Source of the DNA: Firmicutes bacterium UBA993
GTDB lineage: Bacteria; Bacillota; Dethiobacteria; DTU022
Assembly (NCBI GenBank): GCA_002292015.1
Contig: DBBD01000156.1
Span: forward strand, 1 to 10,502
Length of the DNA: 10,502 nucleotides
Direction of reading: 5' to 3'
Part shown: piece by piece, positions 1 through 5,926 of the stretch
Position numbering within the stretch: position 1 is the stretch's first letter
Layout: each line of letters starts with the position of its first letter
Translations under genes and position numbers: made by a program
Notes under the pieces: generated by a model
Seen by the model: only the letters and a program-made list of their open reading frames with translations
Database searches by the model: none
Told to the model about the DNA's origin: nothing

Positions 1-175
1 GTTATGGATGTCAATCCCACGAATTACCATAGATTACCACACGAATTACCGATAAGCTATCGTGAAAAACTAAAAGATTATAACTGTGGCAGGAAGATCT
101 TTGGTGGGCAGAGTATATATAGAGGTCCAGAGGTTTTACTTTATTACCGTAAATCTTCAGCAAGGGAGAAGAATC
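1..175 (+). promoter_or_regulatory. AT-rich leader upstream of the PPDK regulator gene
   Basis: This stretch is clearly more AT-rich than the genes after it and carries no recognisable protein. It holds direct repeats (18-50) and two AT-rich blocks that could serve as -10 elements (TATAAC at 79-84 and TATATA at 114-119), but neither has a convincing -35 at 16-18 bases, so no promoter is assigned. One forward frame is open from the window edge to a stop at 184-186, overlapping the next gene by 11 bases. It could be the tail of an upstream gene, but its residues match nothing I recognise and its composition looks intergenic. The most likely role is the leader of the regulator-ppdK transcript. 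Confidence 0.4.
18..50 (+). repeat. Short direct repeat pair, possible operator
   Basis: The 11-mer CACGAATTACC occurs exactly at 18-28 and again at 40-50, a 22-base period that is about two helical turns. A third partial copy of the core ATTACC lies between them at 33-38, and another isolated ATTACC occurs at 143-148. Repeats in helical phase upstream of a gluconeogenic gene pair could bind a transcription factor, but no known operator consensus is recognised. Confidence 0.35.
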
Positions 176-997
176 GTGACCAATAACCATGATAAGCCGA
201 TAGTCTATATTGTATCTGATTCGATTGGCGATACGGCTGAATTTGTAGTTAGGGCTGTGGCCAGCCAGTTTAATTCCGGGCATGTGGAGATGCGCCGGCT
301 ACCTTTTGTGGAAAACAGGGAGCAGATCCGGGAGCTTTTCCTGGAGGCCTCCAAGCGCAATGCCATTATCGCCTACACTCTGGTAGTGCCGGAATTGCGC
401 AAGGCGATGGAAGAAGAAGCGCTTAATCACAAAGCCTGCACAGCGGATATCCTAGGTAGCCTGATGGGCGCTTTCAGTCGGGTAACCTGCAGCGAGCCGC
501 GTCTGGAACCCGGAAGGGTGCGGGTAATGGATGATAAATACTTCCGCCGCGTTGCCGCAGTTGAATTTGCCGTAAAGCACGACGATGGCAAAGAACCACG
601 CGGTTTTAGCAAGGCCGATGTGGTGTTAATCGGTATCTCACGAACATCAAAAACACCGCTCAGCATGTACCTGGCCCACCAGGGGATTATGGTCGCCAAC
701 CTGCCGCTTGTGCCCGAGGTGGAGCCACCGGAAGAGCTTTTCTTTTTACAGCCTGAAAAAGTGATCGGTTTGATCATTAACCCACAGCAGTTGCGCCAGA
801 TCAGGCAGGAAAGGATCAAGACCCTCGGGTTGAACGATGATGCCAATTATGTTTCAGTGGAAAGGATCGAAGCGGAGCTAAAGTATGCGCGTTCGATCAT
901 GAAAAAGATTGGCTGCACCGTTTTTGATGTGTCAAATAAGGCGGTAGAAGAAGTGGCCAACCGCATTATCCAGTTGATCAAGGGAGGCGAAAAATAA
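176..997 (+). CDS. yqfL: Pyruvate, phosphate dikinase regulatory protein (PDRP, DUF299 kinase/phosphorylase)
   Basis: A 273-residue cytosolic protein of the PDRP/PpsR family. Members are bifunctional: they inactivate pyruvate phosphate dikinase (or PEP synthase) by ADP-dependent phosphorylation of an active-site threonine and reactivate it by Pi-dependent removal of that phosphate. The opening VYIVSDSIGDTAE is the family's N-terminal signature, and the P-loop-like GISRTSKT motif lies at residues 153-160, followed by PLSMYLA. Length fits the usual ~270 residues. I chose the GTG at 176 because AAGGGAGAA (162-170) lies about 7 bases upstream and the protein then begins just before the conserved block. 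An in-frame GTG at 86 would add 30 unconserved residues with no ribosome binding site. The stop touches the ppdK start with no gap, so its target is encoded by the next gene, which makes dikinase specificity more likely than PEP synthase. The symbol follows the Bacillus homologue. Confidence 0.93.
   Translation: MTNNHDKPIVYIVSDSIGDTAEFVVRAVASQFNSGHVEMRRLPFVENREQIRELFLEASKRNAIIAYTLVVPELRKAMEEEALNHKACTADILGSLMGAFSRVTCSEPRLEPGRVRVMDDKYFRRVAAVEFAVKHDDGKEPRGFSKADVVLIGISRTSKTPLSMYLAHQGIMVANLPLVPEVEPPEELFFLQPEKVIGLIINPQQLRQIRQERIKTLGLNDDANYVSVERIEAELKYARSIMKKIGCTVFDVSNKAVEEVANRIIQLIKGGEK
981..987 (+). promoter_or_regulatory. Ribosome binding site fixing the TTG start of ppdK
   Basis: AGGGAGG lies inside the last codons of the regulator gene, 10 bases before the TTG at 998. 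It supports the TTG as the real start and couples ppdK translation to the upstream gene. Confidence 0.7.
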
Positions 998-3646
998 TTG
1001 AACCAGGTCCTGTATGTTTATTCCTTTAATGATGGCAATAAGTCGATGAAGAGCCTCCTTGGCAGTAAAGGTGCCAACTTGGCCGAGATGGCCAGGATTG
1101 GTTTGCCGGTACCGCCCGGCTTTATTGTTAGCACCGAAGCCTGTAACCTCTACCTGGAAAAAAGCGAGGGGCTTTGGCCTGAACTTAAGGAAGAGATTCT
1201 AAATAGTCTGAAGCATCTTGAAGCACAAACCGGCCGCACTTTTGGAGGCCGCTCGCCGCTTTTGCTTTCGGTTCGTTCAGGAGCGGTAATCTCTATGCCC
1301 GGCATGATGGATACTGTTTTAAATTTAGGGCTTAACCCGGCAACGGTGGAAGCACTTGCCGCCGAGACGGGAAATCGCCGTTTTGCCCTCGATTGTTATC
1401 GCCGCTTTATCCAGATGTTTGCCGATGTGGTCTTAAAAGTGGGCCATCATCACTTTGAGAATGTGCTAACCGCGGCAAGAAAACAGAAAAAGGTTAAGAG
1501 CGATGCCGAACTTGATGACTCCGATCTGGAGATGATTGTTACGGAATATACCAATATTGTACGCAAGGAAAAGGGCAGCGACTTCCCATTAGAGCCGCTG
1601 GATCAGCTTTTTCTTGCTGTAGAAGCGGTTTTTTCCTCCTGGAATACAGAGCGGGCACAAGTGTACCGCCAGGCGCATCGCATCGCGGATAGCTTGGGCA
1701 CCGCTGTTAATGTGCAGGCTATGGTTTTTGGCAATCTCGGTGAAGACAGCGGCACCGGTGTGGCCTTTACTCGCAACCCTTCTACCGGAGAAGCGAAGCT
1801 TTATGGTGAATATCTGCTTAACGCTCAGGGAGAAGATGTGGTGGCCGGTACCCGCACCCCGCGGCCGCTTGAGGAACTAAAGGAAGATATGCCGGCTATC
1901 TACGATCAATTTTTGCATATCTGTGCGGTCCTGGAGAACGAATACCGGGAGATGCAGGATATCGAGTTTACTATTGAACGGCGCAAACTCTACATGCTGC
2001 AGACGCGCGCCGGCAAACGCACGGCGCCGGCTGCGGTGCGTATTGCTGTTGACTTGGTACACGAAGGCCTGATCACAAAAGATGAAGCGCTGCTAAAAGT
2101 GGACCCGGATCAGCTCGAGCAGCTCTTGCACCGGCGGATCGATCCGAAAGCAAAACTGGAGGCAATCACCGATGGTCTTCCCGCATCGCCCGGCGCTGCC
2201 TCTGGCCAGGTGGTCTTTGATGCCGATCGGGCTCAGGAGCTGGCTAAAGCCGGCAAAAAGGTGCTGTTGGTTCGTCCTGAAACCACTCCCGATGATATCC
2301 ACGGGATTATTGCTGCCCAAGGCATTCTAACCAGCCGGGGCGGAATGACCAGCCACGCAGCGGTTGTGGCCCGCGGCATGGGTAAACCCTGTGTCTGCGG
2401 CTGCGAGGAACTACATATTGACCTCGGCAAAAAGGTTTTTTTCATCCGGGGGGAGCAATTTGCCGAGGGGACAATCCTATCGATTGACGGATCCACGGGA
2501 CGGGTATTCCGGGGGGAAGTACCCCTGATTGACCCCGAATTTTCCCCCGAATATTACGAACTGGTAGGCTGGGCTGACCAGGTGCGGCGCCTTAAAGTGC
2601 GGGCTAATGCTGATAATCCTGAAGATGCCCGCCTCGCCGTCGAAATGGGAGCCCAGGGGATTGGCCTCTGCCGTACCGAGCACATGTTTATGGCTGCCGA
2701 CCGGGTACCGGTAGTGCAAAAGATGATCCTGGCCCCGAACCTGGTGGAACGCGAAGCTGCCCTGGCCGAACTGTTGCCGATGCAGCAAGCCGATTTTAAG
2801 GGTATTTTCAGGGAGATGGTCGGTTTTCCGGTTACCGTTCGCTTGCTTGATCCGCCGCTGCATGAGTTCCTGCCTGACCGGGACGAACTACTGATTGAGG
2901 TCTACCGCTTGCGCTGCGAGAATGATCCGGATGGTAGCTTACGTGAAAAGGAGAGCTTGTTGCAAAAGATAAACGCCATCTCTGAATTCAATCCGATGCT
3001 CGGGCACCGCGGCTGCCGTCTTGGTCTGGTTTATCCCGAGATTTACCGCATGCAGGTTAGGGCTGTTTTTCAGGCGCTCTTTGACTTAATCGATGAAGGG
3101 CAGGATGCCGGAAAGCTGCTGCCTGAAATTATGATTCCCCTCGTTGGACACCGCACTGAAATCAAGGCCATGAAGCGGCTTGTTGATGACACGGCAACGG
3201 CGGTTTTTGCCGAAAGGGGTAAAAAGATCGAATACTTAGTCGGCACGATGATCGAGCTGCCGCGCGCGTGCCTGGTTGCCGGCCAGTTGGCGGAAGTGGC
3301 CGCCTTTTTTTCCTTCGGCACTAACGATCTGACCCAAACCACCCTTGGTTACAGCCGTGACGATTCGGAAAGCAAGTTTTTACCTTTTTACCTGCAGCAT
3401 AAGATCCTCGAGGTTAACCCCTTTGCCGAATTCGATCGCGAGGGTGTGGGGCGTCTCGTTAAACTGGCAGTCGAAGAAGGTCGCGGGGCAAGAAACAACC
3501 TGAAAGTGGGAGTGTGCGGGGAGCACGGCGGTGATCCGGCCTCCATAATGTTTTTCGACCGGATCGGGCTTGATTATGTCAGCTGTTCGCCATACCGCCT
3601 GCCGATAGCCCGCTTGGCGGCGGCGCGGGCTGCGCTTGGGGGATAG
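998..3646 (+). CDS. ppdK: Pyruvate, phosphate dikinase
   Basis: An intact 882-residue cytosolic enzyme (family usually ~870-890) that interconverts pyruvate + ATP + Pi and PEP + AMP + PPi, serving gluconeogenesis or, in some anaerobes, PPi-linked glycolysis. The N-terminal ATP-grasp part (about 1-340) shows GSKGANLAEM and the SVRSGA...SMPGMMDTVLNLGLN block. The swivelling phosphohistidine domain has GGMTSHAAVVARG, with catalytic H453 and T451, the residue the regulator is expected to phosphorylate. The C-terminal PEP/pyruvate TIM barrel contains LCRTEHM (R559), LDPPLHEFLP, GTMIELPRA, FGTNDLTQTTLGYSRDDS (from 773) and VCGEHGGDP with the acid/base cysteine C840. All key residues are present. 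The start is a TTG directly after the regulator stop, preceded by AGGGAGG, and residues from MNQVLYVYSF match the family's beginning. It is co-transcribed with the regulator. PEP synthase is excluded by the PPDK-type domain order and motifs. Confidence 0.97.
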   Translation: MNQVLYVYSFNDGNKSMKSLLGSKGANLAEMARIGLPVPPGFIVSTEACNLYLEKSEGLWPELKEEILNSLKHLEAQTGRTFGGRSPLLLSVRSGAVISMPGMMDTVLNLGLNPATVEALAAETGNRRFALDCYRRFIQMFADVVLKVGHHHFENVLTAARKQKKVKSDAELDDSDLEMIVTEYTNIVRKEKGSDFPLEPLDQLFLAVEAVFSSWNTERAQVYRQAHRIADSLGTAVNVQAMVFGNLGEDSGTGVAFTRNPSTGEAKLYGEYLLNAQGEDVVAGTRTPRPLEELKEDMPAIYDQFLHICAVLENEYREMQDIEFTIERRKLYMLQTRAGKRTAPAAVRIAVDLVHEGLITKDEALLKVDPDQLEQLLHRRIDPKAKLEAITDGLPASPGAASGQVVFDADRAQELAKAGKKVLLVRPETTPDDIHGIIAAQGILTSRGGMTSHAAVVARGMGKPCVCGCEELHIDLGKKVFFIRGEQFAEGTILSIDGSTGRVFRGEVPLIDPEFSPEYYELVGWADQVRRLKVRANADNPEDARLAVEMGAQGIGLCRTEHMFMAADRVPVVQKMILAPNLVEREAALAELLPMQQADFKGIFREMVGFPVTVRLLDPPLHEFLPDRDELLIEVYRLRCENDPDGSLREKESLLQKINAISEFNPMLGHRGCRLGLVYPEIYRMQVRAVFQALFDLIDEGQDAGKLLPEIMIPLVGHRTEIKAMKRLVDDTATAVFAERGKKIEYLVGTMIELPRACLVAGQLAEVAAFFSFGTNDLTQTTLGYSRDDSESKFLPFYLQHKILEVNPFAEFDREGVGRLVKLAVEEGRGARNNLKVGVCGEHGGDPASIMFFDRIGLDYVSCSPYRLPIARLAAARAALGG

Positions 3647-3655
3647 AATGTTATA

Positions 3656-3668
3656 AAGATTTAATCTT
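3656..3668. promoter_or_regulatory. Small palindrome and AT-rich promoter-like region before the redox fusion gene
   Basis: The gap between ppdK and the next gene is 106 bases and AT-rich. It contains the palindrome AAGATT-T-AATCTT at 3656-3668, then CATATAAAC at 3682-3690, whose TATAAA (3684-3689) could be a -10 box; the matching -35 would be TTAATC (3661-3666), overlapping the palindrome and fitting poorly. A second possible -10 is TAAAAT at 3727-3732. A promoter somewhere here is plausible, but the exact one is not decided, and the palindrome may be a chance match or an operator. Confidence 0.25.
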
Positions 3669-3738
3669 AAAATAGTCAGATCATATAAACAGGAGAACGC
3701 TTTTTTTTGGCGAATAACGAATTAGTTAAAATAGCTGC

Positions 3739-3744
3739 AAGGAG
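3739..3744 (+). promoter_or_regulatory. Ribosome binding site fixing the TTG start of the redox fusion gene
   Basis: AAGGAG is placed 8 bases before the TTG at 3753, an ideal distance. No ATG or GTG gives an equally placed start before the first conserved cysteine, so the TTG is preferred. Confidence 0.75.
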
Positions 3745-3752
3745 TGATCTAA

Positions 3753-5816
3753 TTGACCAACCATAAAAACGCTGAACCGGTGGTAGAAAATATTTATCCG
3801 CCCTGCCAGTCAGCCTGTCCTCTCCATCAGGGCTGTCGGGACTATTTGTTGGCCATCGCTACCGGTGATTTCGACCGCTCGTTGGCCATTATCAAGGAGA
3901 CCAACCCGCTACCCTTTGTCTGTGGCACTATATGTGCTCACCATTGCGAGGACGAATGCCGCCGCAACGATGTAGACAAACCACCTTCAATCCGCGGCCT
4001 GAAGCGCTTTGCTGTTGAACACGGCAAGGCCAAGGTTCCGCCCCCGGCAAATGGTCCCCAGGTAAAAGGTAAGGTGGCCGTGATCGGAGCCGGCCCGGCG
4101 GGTCTCACCGCTGCTTTTGACCTGGCCCGGCTCGGGGTCTCAGTAACCGTTTATGACCGTGAAACTACGGCCGGAGGCGCAGTGCGCCACTTTATTCCCC
4201 TCTACCGTCTGCCGGACGAAGCTGTCGACCAGGATATCGCTGAAATTGCCGAACAGGGCGTTGCCTTTAAATACGGTGTTGAGATGGGTAAGGATATAAC
4301 GATTGAAAAACTGGAACAGGAAGGCTACGACGCGATACTGCTGGCGATGGGTTTACCGGTCAGCCGTGGACTGAATATTCCCGGCACAGAGGGCGAGGGA
4401 GTTCTATACGCTTTGCCTTTTCTTCAGGACGTTAAGCGTAAAGGATTTAAGTTCAGCGGCAAACCAGCGGTTATTGTGATCGGCGGTGGTAACGTAGCGA
4501 TGGACGTTGCCCGTTCAGCCTTGCGGGCCGGCGCCGGCACGGTTAAGCTGGCCTGTCTTGAGTGTGCTGAAGAGATGCCGGCCTTCGAATGGGAAATAGA
4601 AGAGGCGAAGGAAGAGGGAGTGGAGTTTAACCCTTCCTGGGGCCCGAAAGCAATTGAAAGAAGCAACGGTAAAATTACCGGACTTGAAGTAGTTGAGTGC
4701 TCCTGTGTCTTCGATGACGAGGGGTTGTTCAACCCGGTTTTTAACGACGGCAATAAGCAGGTTATAACCGGCGATATTATTATCTTCGCCATCGGGCAGG
4801 GGGGCGATCCCGAGCCGGTGCGCAGCGAAATCGATATCGACGAGCGTGGCCGTGTTGTTTTTAACTCCAAGACGATGACTACCAGTCGCAAGGGTGTATT
4901 TGGCTGCGGTGAAATGACTATGGGTCCAGGCACCGCGGTGCAGGCAATGGCTAACGGACGTGTTGCTGCCGGGGCTATTTCCGGCTATCTGCAGGGAGTA
5001 ATCTTTGACAGCACCGCGCTGGAAGAAATACCGGTGCTTGATAAGCTCGATCCAAAGGTAGCCGAGAAGATTGAGCGTAACGAACGTTATACGATACCGA
5101 TCATGAGCCCGGAAGAAAGAATTCGCCATTTTAGGCAGGCAGAGCTGGGTTATGAAGTGGAGACCGCTGTATGTGAAGCAAGGCGCTGTCTGACCTGCGC
5201 GGCAGGTGCTCAGCGTATTGAAGAGCTCTGTGTCAACTGCCTGACCTGTGTCAGGATCTGTCCCTTCGATGTGCCCGTTGTCAATGCGGATGGAACAGTT
5301 ACGATCCGCAATGAGCAATGCCAGGCCTGCGGCCTTTGCCTCAGTATCTGCCCCTGCTACGCGATCAAGTTCCGTGCACCGTATGTAGAAGAGGCAGCCG
5401 CTGCCATTGAGCCAGCAATAAAAGAGGCGGCAGCCAGGCGTAACGGCGAACCGGTAATGCTGGCTATCACCTGTGCATACGGGACTTATGCCCTTCCGGA
5501 ATTTACCGGTAAGGAACGTAAAAACGTAGCGCTTGTCCGCTATCCCTGTGTTGGCAAGCTGGATTCCACCGACTTGCTTAAAGCTTTCGAACACGAGGTT
5601 GATGGTATCGTGGTTGTGGGGTGCGGCGAAAGCGACAGGTACAAGTGCCAGTACAAAGATATCGGTTACTGGACCGAAAAGAGAGTCGCTCATGCTGCAG
5701 CTTTGCTTGAGGCCATCGGTCTGAAGCGGGATGCGTTAAGTTATACCGAGCTTGCCGGCGAAGAAATAGTCAACTTCGACCAGGTTGTCGCTGCGGCCGC
5801 TGAAAAGCTTAAGTAA
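3753..5816 (+). CDS. GltD-type FAD/NAD(P) oxidoreductase fused to 2[4Fe-4S] ferredoxin and MvhD-like domains
   Basis: A 687-residue, cysteine-rich cytosolic redox protein with three modules. Residues ~15-90 form the GltD-type N-terminal iron-sulfur domain (C18, C22, C28, then C57-x3-C61-x3-C65-x3-C69 followed by RR and SIRGLKRFA). Residues ~105-420 form the flavoprotein core, with an FAD-binding GAGPAG at 112-117, an NAD(P)-binding GGGNVAMD at 244-251, and GVFGCGE at 381-387 where most relatives have a GD pair. After a linker with C474, C479 and C482 come two canonical [4Fe-4S] motifs, C493/C496/C499/C503-P and C523/C526/C529/C533-P. Residues ~567-687 resemble MvhD/FlpD, the hydrogenase delta subunit, keeping C574, C599, C624 and C632. 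By family knowledge, GltD modules exchange electrons with NAD(P)H and MvhD passes them between a dehydrogenase or hydrogenase and HdrA. The inferred role is therefore an NAD(P)H-linked electron transfer subunit for an Hdr-like or dehydrogenase partner encoded elsewhere. It is not a glutamate synthase small subunit: no GltB is present and the extra domains do not fit. Confidence 0.85.
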   Translation: MTNHKNAEPVVENIYPPCQSACPLHQGCRDYLLAIATGDFDRSLAIIKETNPLPFVCGTICAHHCEDECRRNDVDKPPSIRGLKRFAVEHGKAKVPPPANGPQVKGKVAVIGAGPAGLTAAFDLARLGVSVTVYDRETTAGGAVRHFIPLYRLPDEAVDQDIAEIAEQGVAFKYGVEMGKDITIEKLEQEGYDAILLAMGLPVSRGLNIPGTEGEGVLYALPFLQDVKRKGFKFSGKPAVIVIGGGNVAMDVARSALRAGAGTVKLACLECAEEMPAFEWEIEEAKEEGVEFNPSWGPKAIERSNGKITGLEVVECSCVFDDEGLFNPVFNDGNKQVITGDIIIFAIGQGGDPEPVRSEIDIDERGRVVFNSKTMTTSRKGVFGCGEMTMGPGTAVQAMANGRVAAGAISGYLQGVIFDSTALEEIPVLDKLDPKVAEKIERNERYTIPIMSPEERIRHFRQAELGYEVETAVCEARRCLTCAAGAQRIEELCVNCLTCVRICPFDVPVVNADGTVTIRNEQCQACGLCLSICPCYAIKFRAPYVEEAAAAIEPAIKEAAARRNGEPVMLAITCAYGTYALPEFTGKERKNVALVRYPCVGKLDSTDLLKAFEHEVDGIVVVGCGESDRYKCQYKDIGYWTEKRVAHAAALLEAIGLKRDALSYTELAGEEIVNFDQVVAAAAEKLK

Positions 5817-5854
5817 AAGGCGCACTAAAGCTGCCGATTCGAATATAGCAATCC

Positions 5855-5886
5855 AGCCCCGGCGACTACAAAGCTGCCGGGGTTTC
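5855..5886 (+). terminator. GC-rich hairpin with short T-run after the redox fusion gene
   Basis: CCCCGGC (5857-5863) pairs perfectly with GCCGGGG (5876-5882) across a 12-base loop, extended by a G-T and an A-T pair. It is followed by TTTCTGTT. The T-run is short and interrupted, so it may be a weak intrinsic terminator or an attenuator in front of dnaG. It lies 38 bases after the stop codon, which suggests it ends the upstream transcript. Confidence 0.55.
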
Positions 5887-5926
5887 TGTTAATAATAATC
5901 GCGCCTGTGAAGGATAGGTGTCTGCT

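Noticed and set aside
86..175. N-terminal extension of the PPDK regulator from GTG at 86
   Set aside because: No ribosome binding site precedes it and the added 30 residues are not part of the family, whereas the GTG at 176 has a good site and the expected length.
3699..3712. Run of eight T after ppdK, considered as a terminator
   Set aside because: The flanking CGC and GCG could only form a 3-bp stem enclosing the T-run itself; no hairpin lies immediately upstream.
4515..5693. Long open frame of 392 codons on the - strand
   Set aside because: It lies entirely antisense to the redox fusion gene, shows no recognisable domain and is explained by the codon composition of the opposite strand.
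3753..5816. Annotation as glutamate synthase small subunit
   Set aside because: The similarity covers only the first two-thirds; there is no large subunit nearby, and the ferredoxin and MvhD-like modules are foreign to that enzyme.
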